From assembly GCA_964035545.1 (NCBI GenBank), contig OZ037765.1, positions 24,236,504 through 24,300,503 on the forward strand: a stretch of DNA of 64,000 nucleotides, written 5' to 3'. Of the stretch, positions 37,301 to 49,220 are shown piece by piece. Below the pieces are notes generated by a model. It saw only the letters and a program-made list of their open reading frames with translations, made no database searches and was not told the origin of the DNA. The DNA comes from Bugula neritina (taxonomy: Eukaryota; Bryozoa; Gymnolaemata; Cheilostomatida; Bugulidae). Position numbers and translations under genes: made by a program. Each line of letters opens with the position of its first letter. The first letter of the stretch is position 1.

Positions 37301-39913
37301 TGGCAATGTCGAAGATGACCCTCTATCACCGGTTGGTTTTGTTGCACCGCTTTTAAATGGATAATTTGCTGCATGGGATTTATTTTTTTTTGTACAATTT
37401 TTGTTTTTCAACGGATTAGTTTTTGATGATTAAAAGCAGATAACTCCCAAATATTTTGCATGTGATTCATTAAATGAGTGGCCTTTACAGCATTTTTTAT
37501 AAGTCATCATTTTCTATATAATGTAGGGTGCAGCCCATTCTGATCAGGACGATGATGCTCATCCTGATGGAGTATATGCTTTCCGTCGTAAGAAGTTCTG
37601 CAATTATCACGCTGTGAGTTTATTGTTTATCTAAAATGCTTTTTGCAAACCACCGCTTCTCAATGCAGTTGATCAACATGTGTGTTTTCCATTTTACTTG
37701 CAGCCTTTAGATACGTGTGGCAACTGGCCCTGGCATAGCCAACACAATGGTGGACACGCAGATAAAAAATATAGGTACACATTGACTGCTATAGACACTG
37801 GGCCAGAGACTAAAACCCACATAGGTTTTGCTAGAAGGCGGGTCGGGCGAGGCGGAAGAGCTATATTTGACCGTGCATATTCTGAAAAACCTGCTCGTTT
37901 TTGGGATAATCTGTTGGATGCATCAATACCTGATAATAAGGTATCGACTGAGACAGTAAAACAGCGATTGCAGGAGAATTCAGAAGATATGAATTTGCTA
38001 GCAAATAGTGAGAAAATGTCCTTTGAACATGCTACATTCCAAGATTTCATATCAGAAAATAAATGGTAAGATAATGAAAGTTGCTAGTGCAGTATTTTGA
38101 AACAGCATAGTTATAACATATGCTAATATTGTTAGTGTTGTGCTTGTGCAGTGAACATTAAACAAATAGATGGGTGTAATTGAGAATTTAAACCTAGTAA
38201 CCTAATTTGGGAGTAATTTCTATGTAGTAGCTGCAATGCTGTGTTATTTACATTTCAGGTTGAATTTCTTTTCTACACCCGAGTACGATAGTGCAAACTC
38301 ATTATTTAGAGAAGCTTTATTGGATACTTCGCCTGATGACCTTATCAATACATTAGATCCTATAATAGATATAATTCCAGAACCAACCTTACCTCCTATT
38401 CCACCACCATCAACTGAATTAACTTCTACCACTCCAATAGTGGAGACTATAGCTTCGTCATTAACTGAACACTCTAATCAAGTCATAGTCGCACCAAATA
38501 TATCTAAATCAGTATTGACTACTCACAATAATAAATCTAACAGCGAAATGCACACCATATCTACAACTTCATCGGGCAGCCTGTTGGAAAGTGAGGGTGA
38601 TACACACCGAAGACAGTTGCAAGCCCTTAAGGTGGGTTGAATGAGATGTGAACATTTGTAGCCAACTATTGGGAAAGATTCCTAACAGACAGTATTCTAT
38701 TGCTGGTGTGTTCGCCTTTGAGTAGTGCAAAATTGAAAGTAGATGCTTTCATGTCCCTAAGTCTGTGATGCCTGTGATCTCCCAGGCTATCTAAACATGG
38801 CATCTAAACTGTTTCTTTTCAGAAAGATCAACACAGTTCTTTACCACCTGTGAACAGTTCTTTAACTACTCACACAGTAAAGAGAACTACTCTAAGTGGT
38901 AGTACCATAGTGACTAGCGCTAGTCCACTATCTTCCATAGAAAAAATAACTACTGCAACGAATAGTGTATCCAGCTCTGCTAACCCCATGGTGGAGCCTT
39001 CTAAAGCCTCCTATGCAGTGTCTGCTCTTATTAATGGTCAGACAGCTGTGCGAGGAAATGGAATCAAACAGCTAAATGGACCTTCTATAAAAGGTAATGA
39101 GCTGTTGCAGGTATTAGAAATTTTCTGCCCTTTAAATTTTAATTTTAGTCTACCCAACACTATGTTAATGGGAATCGGCAAGCTTCAAACTTTCTAGTGG
39201 CAAATGTGCAAATAGTTAGAAACCTTAGAATTCAAGATATGATGTTCTTTATTAGTGGGTAAAGTGCATAATTTGTAAAGTAACATTCATTCAGTTCTTA
39301 ATTCTTCTCTGTCTATTATATATGTCACCATGCTCACCTTTTCACCAATAATTTTCATTTCTTTTGTGCTAGTAAAAAGTCTCTACTTAGTCCACACACT
39401 AACTGCAGTTGCTGTACCTAGCATTGCATATAGACCACAATTCACTTGATTGGCTCCCATAGTAGTTTCTTCACTATCTATACTTCTGCTGTGCGTTCTA
39501 TGAGAGTTCACTTGTTGCAAATTTGTGGAAAGTAAAACAAATTAATTCTGTAGGAGAGCTGAAACATCCTACTGATGTGAATTCTACGAACATCAATATC
39601 AGCAGCCTAAAGAAATTGCACTATCCTCTAACACCATCTAGTGACACTAGTGACATAACTTCATCTGCAGATCTTATACACATAACATCTCTGCCAGGAG
39701 AGAGTGGGGATACTGCAACTTCAAGACAAATTATAGTGTAGGCATTAATATAACAGTGCGACAATTCCATTATTTCTTTGCTTAATCAAATTTTTTTCTC
39801 TTTCCAACATATTGCAAAAGTTTATCAATTGTTATAGATCGAATAAAGAATACACAGACTCAGCTGGATTGAATTCCATACCTGACGTTGCATCTACAAT
39901 GGAAGTGTCATGA
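34352..39913 (+). CDS. EPC1: Enhancer of Polycomb homologue (NuA4/TIP60 acetyltransferase complex subunit)
   Basis: Fourteen exons encode 801 residues: 34352-34504, 35189-35362, 35697-35825, 36121-36219, 36507-36614, 36733-36800, 36884-37067, 37194-37331, 37527-37613, 37704-38065, 38259-38631, 38823-39093, 39554-39737, 39838-39913. The N-terminal EPcA region is almost textbook: MSKLSFRAR, NRAVPQMPTGMEKEEE, EHHLQRALSAQQVYG, EMIDRLEKG-like FEQMIDRLEKG, and NPYVAFRRRTEKMQTRKNRK. The basic FARRRVGRGGR motif sits in exon 10. The C-terminal half is Ser/Thr-rich and low in structure. The last exon ends STMEVS, comparable with the AMEVT end of vertebrate EPC1, which fixes the otherwise weak final intron (donor after 39737). 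In the known complex EPC scaffolds the histone acetyltransferase TIP60 and binds nucleosomes in the nucleus. EPC1 versus EPC2 cannot be told apart here. Confidence 0.93.
34800..34960. repeat. Palindrome-rich TAGTA/TACTA sequence in EPC intron 1
   Basis: Interspersed TACTACTAG, TAGTAAG and an AATAATAATATTATTA palindrome occupy the first EPC intron. They resemble the cryptic repeats at 33400-33830 and 49090-49220. Confidence 0.5.
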
Positions 39914-40190
39914 TCGTGTTTTGCATCGTGCAAAAATGGTTGATTATTATTAAATTATTTCAGATGTGCAATACCTTGAAGGCTTTTTATGCCCAACTTT
40001 CAAATTGGAATCACTTAAATTCACTAAGTGTTATTGTAGGTGAATTGAAAAAATATCCTGTGCCAATTGTATAAATTTGTATAAATTGTATATATGACTG
40101 AGACTAGTGTTTGATGATTTTTTGTAGGAATTTCTGTAATAAAACTGATCCTAAGGACAATCAAAACTGTTTAGTATTATGAATTGGAAC

Positions 40191-40196
40191 AATAAA
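40191..40196 (+). terminator. Poly(A) signal of EPC
   Basis: AATAAA on the plus strand, 278 bp past the EPC stop codon. Confidence 0.6.
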
Positions 40197-40308
40197 AAGT
40201 TACAACATATAATCTTGATAAGTCTCTAAAATTTAACTAATTTGTGCGTGTGATATCAAGGAATGCCTGTGAAAGGACATCTTACATACATTAGTAAAAA
40301 ACACATTA

Positions 40309-40314
40309 TTTATT
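40309..40314 (-). terminator. Poly(A) signal of acyl-CoA oxidase copy A
   Basis: AATAAA on the minus strand, 110 bp past the stop of the oxidase, facing the EPC signal at 40191-40196. Confidence 0.6.
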
Positions 40315-40423
40315 ATAAAATAATTCTGAATAAATGAATAAAAAATATCTGTGGTATTAGTGAAGCAGTCCATCTAGTCAGATTTATGATTGGATTGCCA
40401 ATAGAAAAGCACAATTCCATATA

Positions 40424-43400
40424 TCACAGCTTTGCTTTCAGTGCTTCCCTCATAGGCTTGATATATTTGTGGAATGAAGGGTGTACCTATAACAAGATTA
40501 CTTGTAGTGGTTATTTGAATAACTAATGAAATTTGCCCAATTTGACAGAACTTAAGATTATGCCTAATCTTTAAGTTAAACTTATGTCTTGGTTTGAAGG
40601 CAAGTTGACCATGCTAATTTGGAATTGTGTGCTTAAACATGGCACCTTCAAAATTGCAAATGGTACATCTTCATGAATAACTACTCCTTTTAAAACTATG
40701 CACTAAAATAGTTTGAATTGAAACTTTTCATTTTTTATGTCAGTTGACTGTCAAGAATTTATACTACATCTAGTTACTACTACTGAGTATAAACCCGTAA
40801 TTATACTGTAACATTAACTATACCTGGTGTTGATTGAGTGTAGAGTCCTTTGCATACTCATACAGAGCTTCATACACATTCCCATCATATCTTCCCAGAC
40901 AACTATTTAGCAGACGATCTGGATAATCAAATGCATCAACCAGTGCTACAGCATTTGGTCTTAACTCTTTCAACAGCTCCATACGCCTCGCAATCAGAAT
41001 GTCCACTTGCTGTGAGGATATTATACTAGTCTGCAAAAATTGGAAAATAAAATGATTATACTAGTGAAGCTAAATAAGTCAATTTGGCTAGCAACACATT
41101 ACATAAACTTTCTTTCATTCTGATAAATTTTTAAACATGTTGAAAAACACTTGATCAAAATTTGAGAAATCTATGCCTGGCTAAACAAATAATTTCTTAT
41201 TTTAAACAAGTAGATGGAATGAACTCACTAATGAAAATAAGGTACTGCAATTGACAGAGAGTATAAACAACTTGGTGTGCCTGAAAATTGGTTTAAATTT
41301 ATAGCAAATTATTACAAGTTTACTGCAGAATTTAGTCATAAATCTAAAAATTGCAGACAGCATAACTTGACCATATTGTAGTGTACTGGTGAAATATTTT
41401 AAAGCCTATACGAGTATATACATGTTCAGCAAAGGTAAAGAAAACCATGAATTTTGTAACTCCTTGCCGAGAAGTGAATATGGAAAGCACTTATGTAAGA
41501 AGCAAAAAGTGATATACGAATATAATAATACTGGAGAGCGAAACAAAATTGCTATAGTTAGATTAAACTTCCCCTGAAAATATTTTTTGCTTTGTAAGTC
41601 CACAGTATAAATATAAACTTGAATTGTACATTGAATAAACTAGAAGCATTATTTGCGAAACACATTGCTTTTTAGCAAGCCAAGAATACAGATGTTGCTC
41701 ATCATTGTTATCAAAACCCTAAAAAAGATCTCTACTTACAATGTGATAGTTTTGCAACTGTTTTCCATAAAAAGAGTTAAGACAACTCCATTCGATTTCA
41801 TCAATTCTATGTTGAATTACCTTTAGGTTTAAAGTTAAATAATCAACATAAGTCAAAATGCTTTTAGTTCAGATTTTCATATAGCATGCGAGAGGCTGTA
41901 ATTGAAAATATTTTTACTTTCAAGATCCAATCAAGAATGACATAGGTAAAGTCTAAAGGTATAACAAAATAATATCCTAAGAACAAGCACGACTTACTTT
42001 CAAAAAAGAGCCGGAACTTTCCAGCACATTGTTGACTAGGTAGAACTCGCAGACCTGTGTCATGGCTGCCTTGGCTTTAGCCTCCCAATCACTTCTTTTT
42101 AGGATATCAACAAATATAGCGGATGTAAGAAACATTGCATATGCCTACAACAGCACACAATAATTAGCAAACTGTATTTCACAAGACATCAATAGAAAAA
42201 TTCAACCTGTTCAATAAGAGGAAATAAATAACATTCAAAATAGTTGTGCCCTGACCTTAGCTGCATCTACGAGCCCCTGAGAGTGCATATTCCAGGCCTG
42301 CTCTTCATTCATAGACTCAGAAAAAATACATTCTTGCATTTTACCTGTCACATCTGTTATTAGCCTATAAAGTGAGGAGGATTCGACTTGAATAAAACAT
42401 GCTTGTGGAAAGCTTGATTACATGTACATACTAATACTTAATATCTAAATATATTTTAAATCTTTATTCAAATTTATATAAATGTACTGTATTCAAATAT
42501 TTAAACTTATATATTTTTTATTTAAATTCCATCTATTTATTCAAGCATATTAAAGTTCAACATACATTGATTCAGATCTTAAAATAAAGAGTCTAACTTG
42601 GCACTTACAGCAAAGAGTTGAGTTTGAACGCTAAAGTATACAAATCAAAGTTAAAGGTTTGAGCAGATTTTAGCATAGGAGGGACATCTAGTGGATCACT
42701 GAGGAATCTCATCATCACCGGCAACTTCTCACCAGCCTGACCCTTCATCAGAAACTTGAGTAGAGATCTGCAAACAGAAATAAGTCAACACAATACTACT
42801 TTCACAGAATTGTGCTAATAAAGACTTCTTCAGTAAGCTTTATTGTAAGCTAACTTTTAGTATAAATATATTAATGCTATTTATAAATATAACGTAACCT
42901 TAACATTATTATCACTGGTTGGTGTGTGCTAATACAAAAGGATAACAAAAATCTTACTCTACTGAACACCAGCGTTATAATGTTTCCAGAGAGCAGACAA
43001 CACAGTTGGTATTTCACTAACAACAAAATTTACAAGCTATTAAGTAGGAACCAATCGAATGGATATTTATATATCTAAAAATAAGATTCATTTAAATGCT
43101 GGAAAGTCAAGAAATATTATAGATTGTAGATGAATAAATTACTATAGAACTATGCATGCTAAAGCATTTTGTAAAGTTATGTCCTAGATATTCACCTGGC
43201 ACACTGCAAGTACATCACAGTATTGTCTCCTTCATAGGTGCAACCGGGAACGCACCGCAAATATATCTTGGGTATGCCACTCGCATGACTATAGCCGTGA
43301 CCTCCGCATGACCTTCTACACACTTCTATGTTGGCACAAGCTACATCTGAAGCGTAGGCTTTCAGACTTGAAGTTAGACAGTGAATCTAAGCATGTAAAA

Positions 43401-46400
43401 CAGACAGAAAAGTAAGACAACTCTTCATTCAGCCAGTGAGACAATACAGAGCCGTGTGGAAAACTATCAGCTCACCTCAGCTAGTCTAGAAGTGTCTCCA
43501 GCCTCAACTGATGAGAGAATCTCCTGATATATATCTCTGAGAGTAAAACCAGTAAAGAAAATAGCATATGCAGAGCTGATAGCTGGAAATACCTTCATCT
43601 GTTGCGTCTGATAGTCCAGCACCTGTGGCTCCACACTGCATCATAGTAGAATTAGTTAAATACTATTATTCTACACTGCTACTTCCACAGACACATCTAT
43701 GACTACTATTAGCAGGTGAATTGTGAAAGTATTGTAGTGGGATTAGCAATAGAACTACTGATACTGCTTAAGCTGCTCTTATTATTACTACCTTTTTTTA
43801 CATTTGAAAATAATGATTTATTTTGTAAAGTACATCGAAAGTATGTAAGTACGACAGGTGCAGAACATAACTTTAACCAATGTATGGCCAGTCTAAAAGA
43901 TTAAATCATCAACAGTCTTAAACATAATAACATGGGTTTTTGTTTACTGAGGTCATAGGAATGTAGCAACCAACCCTTGAGAGTTGGCAGTTTGTCTCCT
44001 GACAGCGCTGTATCTCGTAGCTATGGTAGCAGCCTGTGCCAGGTCATCTCCTGATCCAAGGACTATAAGCATCCTGAGTAGAACCATAGACAGGTAGGCT
44101 ATCTGTGGAATTTTATCTCTATGATATTCACCATCAGCTGAAACCTGCAATATGAGTTATGTAAAATGTGTATTATAATATATGGTGGTCATCACAACTC
44201 TTATTAGCAGTGAAAACAAAACATAATGACTAATATTTAAAACCCACATTGCACAAACTGAAAATTTTGAATACTGATGTTGATCATTAATTCTAGTAAC
44301 AGCTGTATGAGCAGCTTCATACTACTGAGAGGACAACTCTACCACAAAAGTTTTTGAATTAGAAGTGAGGGTTCAGTATGCAAGTATCAATATAATTGCC
44401 ATAAATGATTTAGGTGTTACAATAACTGACGCTGATTTGTTGAGCAAGTGATTGATTTCGAATGTTGGCAGTAAAATAAAAACAGGTATAGATTAATGAG
44501 TGTCCATAGTCAAATAATACACGAAAGATCTAATAATAACATATTGCTAGTAAACAAGATTCCCTGCTATTTATGAAAAAGCAACATTTGGCATACAATG
44601 AACAGTTTCACTTTTCCTCAAAAGGCAACAGTTAACTAACAACATATTTTATAGGAAACGGATGAAAACTGTGAAGTTAATAATGCTTATAAACGTGATA
44701 AACAAATACACCATGACTATATATGAACTCTAAAGAGAATCAATTATGTGATATTGCATACATTGCAATAAAATGTAGACATACCTTCGCATACTTCATG
44801 AGCATATTTGTCCTTGGTATTCGGTAATTACTAAATCTCAAAAAGCCATTGTCTGAGCTGTCGTATCCAAATTTTCTGTTTATATCTCCCAGTTCCACAC
44901 CTTAAATGCAAATTAACAAAAGGAACTATCAAAAATCAAAATGTTTAATAAGTTTTAGTCAACGTTATTCGACAAGATATTTCATAAAACAACTAGGCAA
45001 AAATAAATCAAAGCTGAGGGCAAGAGTTTAGATAGGAGCATATTTTTAGCTTACCAGGCATGGGCTTGTGATCGGACAAATCCCTGAGCTGGCAGAGAAA
45101 TGCATGCATGCCGTACTTCTTACCATTTATAATAAGTTGGGCCATCACAACAGCATAATTAGACGTTTTACCCACTAAAACATGAAAAATAAATAATGCA
45201 TAAATGATAACCAACTTAAAAAATTTTCAATAGTAAAATGGCAGCGCAAAATTGGTTTAAAAGGCAGTTTATTTAGTCAAATACTTACAGCCTCCAGGCC
45301 AGTATTTGATAGAAGTAATGCTTGGGCTGTGCATTATAAACTGTTCCCTAGCTCGATCATATGTTGCAGTAGTTTCTAACCCTCTCAGAAATGTTCCTAG
45401 CAAATACAGACGTCATCAGTTGAAACATTAATTTGCATAACAGAAAATATAAAGTTAATAATAAGTCAACAAGGTTCAGCTTCAGAACTCAGAGAAATGA
45501 CACAAAAATCAAAAATAATTAATAAATTTGAAACCATCGTACGATTTCTTACATTTTCAATCAAACAAGCAAAATAATAATATAAATGTACATGATTTTG
45601 GCATGTTATAATTACCATGTCCCAGCTCTGTTTGAGCATAAGTTCCAATAATTTCATAAGCTTGAGCTTGAGGAAGAAACTTAGCTATTTGCTCATCTGT
45701 ACCTTGGCTGAGAATTGTGGGTATAAACATTGAATGGTGCAGAGTAAAGGGGTTTGTTGTGCTGACAAGAGCGGCTCTACAAACAAGTTAGCAGACTATG
45801 TTACAGCTAGCTTGAAAGATTGAGAGAAAAATTGAGAGTAAACACACTATTTTTACAAGTGGTTGACTCATTTGTTTAGTAAGTTATAATCAAACAATAT
45901 AAGCAATAAACAACACTTTTATTATGGCATTAAAAAATTGTATGCAAGAACATAAAATCAATACAGAATACAAGTGAGACTTATACTAATATTATTAAGA
46001 TCTGATTGACCAAGTTATTATACACTACATCTATAAAAAATGACAAACATAGAATAGTGCCCATTAAATAAAGTCTCTTAAAATGCATATCTATATAAGC
46101 TTACTGAGTGAAGAAAGTCATAGCATTGTTTTCACTTTTGTCATAGCCATATTCTTTAGCTTTCTGTGCCAATATAGTGTAAAGTTTTACTGACTGGTCA
46201 TACACTTCATCTCTAGGCATTGTAGAAAACTTCTCAGCAACTTTAAATTCAGGATCTGCATTTGCTTTCTCATCTACATATGCATACAATTTTTTAAAAT
46301 CATGCGCCAATGTGGTGTTTACTAAGAGTTTTGGAAAATGGTATCACAATTAGTTAACTTACCAGAATTGGTTTAAATCTAAAAGAAAATCTGCAAAACA

Positions 46401-46927
46401 TGTTTTACATTTTAGCAACACCTATGTAAAATATAAAAAATAAACACCTTCGCATGTAAGCTAATTCTCTTTGTATGCAAAATTCCATGTTATTTAGAGT
46501 TGTGCTTCTTTATATTTTGAGAAAAAACTGGGGTCATAACTCTCAATTGACTCGCGTACATAAAAAGAAAAACATTGTTTCAATTTGTTTACTGTACGAA
46601 TTTTAGTAGTAATATTCCATCTACTTCTTTTCAAAATGTTTATCTACCACATCATGTGTATCTGTAAATGATTATTTTTTTGGTTGATATCATGTCTTGA
46701 TACTAGTATTTAAAACTGATGAATAATACTTATATAACATTGGACTAACACTTTCGAAATAAACATGTCAAACATAATATACTAATAAAACTTTCTAGTT
46801 TTTACAATTTGAGTTACTTACAAGCTATTTGTCGTAGATTCATAACATCTTTTCCAAATAGTTGACAAGTTATATTTTTGGGGTCAAATGTTCTTTGTTC
46901 ACGTTCTTTTTTTATATCAGGATTCAT
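40424..46927 (-). CDS. ACOX1: Peroxisomal acyl-CoA oxidase (ACOX1-like), copy A
   Basis: Fourteen exons encode 661 residues: 46927-46822, 46273-46105, 45776-45616, 45396-45289, 45174-45055, 44900-44785, 44144-43975, 43635-43476, 43386-43196, 42767-42609, 42364-42256, 42144-41998, 41030-40824, 40486-40424. The protein starts [10 protein letters not shown] like human ACOX1 and carries the FAD/substrate motif [12 protein letters not shown] (about 136-147), [10 protein letters not shown] and KYWPGG. The CGGHGYS motif is present. The catalytic base is Glu422 in CTYEGDN, aligning with Glu421 of the mammalian enzyme. It ends ALKAKL, a good peroxisomal PTS1 tail. The enzyme oxidises acyl-CoA to trans-2-enoyl-CoA, passing electrons to oxygen to make hydrogen peroxide in the first step of peroxisomal beta-oxidation. 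Exon 2 was started at 46273 because this aligns residue for residue with copy B. Confidence 0.92.
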
Positions 46928-47799
46928 AGTGATTTGATACTTTGAAATAAGAAATACTAAGTATGGTGTCTAAGCCTAGCAGGTAAAGCACAGGCTAAAA
47001 ATAAAAAACAAGACAATAGTAAAAAATTGTTTAACAAAGAGTAGATGAAAGCCGATTGATTGTTACAAATATTTATGATACCTGTATTAAGAATAACCCA
47101 TGGATGGATTCAATTTGATAAAACCTACAACCAATATCATAAAGTCTCAGTTTACAAAACCAATAAGTACGGTAATCAAATACCATTGTACAAAATCTAA
47201 ATCATTATTAATAACTATTGATTGTTAGTCAATACGTTTAACAATAATTAGACCCTTGCTTTAAATTCAAATTGAATTGAGATTTCAACAACAACGTGAA
47301 CTTTGAAATTTTAGACTTACTTTATGTTTAGTGATACTAATACTATTAGTATTAGCTAATCATTTGTAACTATCACTGTGACTACCAGTATCACTATGTG
47401 CTGACTAATTCAAAATAACACCAACAGTATTACTATAAATATAACCGCAGTGAGAATCAGGGTGCTGAACCTAACCAAAGACAATCAGTATGAAAAATAG
47501 TATTAATATTTATATTATGATTATGATAATCAGTATGGAAAATCAGAATAGGATAATTTTATGATTCACTCGTTTAGTCACTTACAATGAGTCTTACAGT
47601 CAAAAATTTAAATTAGCATCATGAAAGTGACCTTAAAAACCATACTGTGTTTTAAACTTAAGGGAACTGTTAATTGATCATAAACACTAAATAAAATAAA
47701 TATTAAATATCAATTAAACTTATAGCTATAAGTATAATTACATTTACTGCTAGCCTATTCAATTTCACGATAATGATAAATTACCTTTTAATTTCTTAT

Positions 47800-48080
47800 T
47801 TGTTGCCAGTTACTGTTAGTTCCTTTCTTATCCAACATAAACAAGTAACACTAACAGTAACAGTCAATAAACAGTAACTGTAAGACTAAGTGTAACACTA
47901 ACTGGTAAGTCAAAGTGAAAGTGTAATACTAACAGTATTCAGTAAGACTAAGAGTAAGAGTAAGTGCAACTAACAGTAACAATAACTCACAGTAACTGTA
48001 AGTGTAAGACTAAGTCTAAGTGTAAGACTAAGCGCCAAGAGTAAGAGTAACTGTAAGTGTAAGTGTAAGTGTAACTTCTT
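47800..48080. repeat. Cryptic GTAAGT/AACAGT-rich tandem array
   Basis: The sequence is built almost wholly of the words GTAAG, ACTAAG, TGTAAC and AACAGTAAC in changing order. It includes GTAAGTGTAAGTGTAAGT near 48052. The strand asymmetry is strong, with few C bases. It resembles a decayed (GTAAGN)n satellite and contains no gene. Confidence 0.7.
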
Positions 48081-48114
48081 TACCTTAGCCAAGCCTTAGG
48101 GCTTAGCCGCTTAG

Positions 48115-48136
48115 GCCTTAAGCGTTAACTTAAGGC
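48115..48136. repeat. Perfect 8-bp inverted repeat in a TTAGGC-rich patch
   Basis: GCCTTAAG at 48115-48122 and CTTAAGGC at 48129-48136 flank a 6-base loop. The surrounding 48085-48140 repeats CCTTAG and CTTAGG words, locally richer in GC than the flanks. Confidence 0.7.
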
Positions 48137-49089
48137 TTCGCGTATCTAAATAAATGACTAACTCACTGGCTACTATTCGAATGGGTATGTTAATGTTTGT
48201 TATTGAAAATAGAAGTAAAACATACAAACTGTGTTTTGAGTTAACAGCTTCTGTTTGAATTAATTGAAGTACATAAACTTGACGAAACAATGTCTTAAAA
48301 CGAACTGAAACTATATTAACTATAACTTGAAGAAAGTAATCATGTGAATTGCTATTAGAGTCTGGATTTCGTATATAATAAACTAAAAATTATTTTCCCA
48401 TAGATATCATAAATATATTTGAAACCGGCTGTCACAAACAAAGAACCCAAGCTATTAATACACGCCCTTTTTAGTTGAGATTGCGATAATGACCTTTGCT
48501 ACTTGTGGTTTCAGTTTTCGCATGCGAAAATACGCACAGTGTGGCCCTAGGCTTTCAAGCAATTTTCTAATAGTAAATGTAATACTAATAGCTCAACTTT
48601 TTGCATATTCATATCGACACTACCCATTTCTTATCAAAATCTGAGCACTGCTTTATCAAAAGCAACTTTTCACAACTATGAGCATAACATATATTTATAT
48701 TATGAATGATATCTTATTCAGTTTTGAATAATAGAATGTCTTCTGAGTTTTGCATATTCTCTTATAGTTATACAGTATAACTTTAACTTATAGTCTTAAC
48801 TATAAGTATAACTCTGACTCTTTCACTTTGAAGGATGAAATCAAATAGTCTTACAGTTACTGTTACACTTCAAGTTAGTCTTAGGGTCTCGAGTGCGCAT
48901 AAAGTTAAACTTAGTTGAACTTAAACTTTCACTTTGAGTCAATCATACTCATACTGATATAGTGATAATGACAATCACTATCACTATTGATTACTGAATA
49001 CTGCCGCAATAGCAATCACCGTCATTCTGATTCACATTGTGATAATCAAGACATTTTTATATCAAGCCCCGACTACTCACTGAGTCACT

Positions 49090-49220
49090 GTGTCTAGTGA
49101 TCTACTAGTACTGGTAGTACTAGTACTACTATTAGTAGTAGTACTACTGCTGTACTAGTACTGCTACTAGACCGAGTGCTTATGGTTATTTAAGCTTTAC
49201 TAGATCTAGTAGTACTATTG
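49090..49220. repeat. AGTACT/ACTAGT palindrome cluster
   Basis: Nested self-complementary words (AGTACTAGTACT, TAGTAGTAGTACTACT, CTACTAGA) fill this stretch, so it could extrude cruciforms or fold as RNA. No coding potential was seen. Confidence 0.75.

Noticed and set aside
37694-38050. Minus-strand open frame of 118 codons
   Set aside because: Antisense to EPC exon 10, whose FARRRVGRGGR motif confirms the plus strand.
39094-39197. EPC exon 12 extending past 39093
   Set aside because: The phase-1 donor at 39094 joins cleanly to the exon at 39554, while the later donor at 39111 gives an immediate stop.
46274-46312. An earlier start for ACOX copy A exon 2, adding about 13 residues
   Set aside because: The acceptor GTAG before 46273 makes the protein align without a gap to copy B and the human enzyme, while the longer version inserts unmatched residues.
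48080-48140. Interstitial telomere repeat (TTAGGC/TTAGGG)
   Set aside because: Only scattered CCTTAG/CTTAGG words, no regular array of six-base units.
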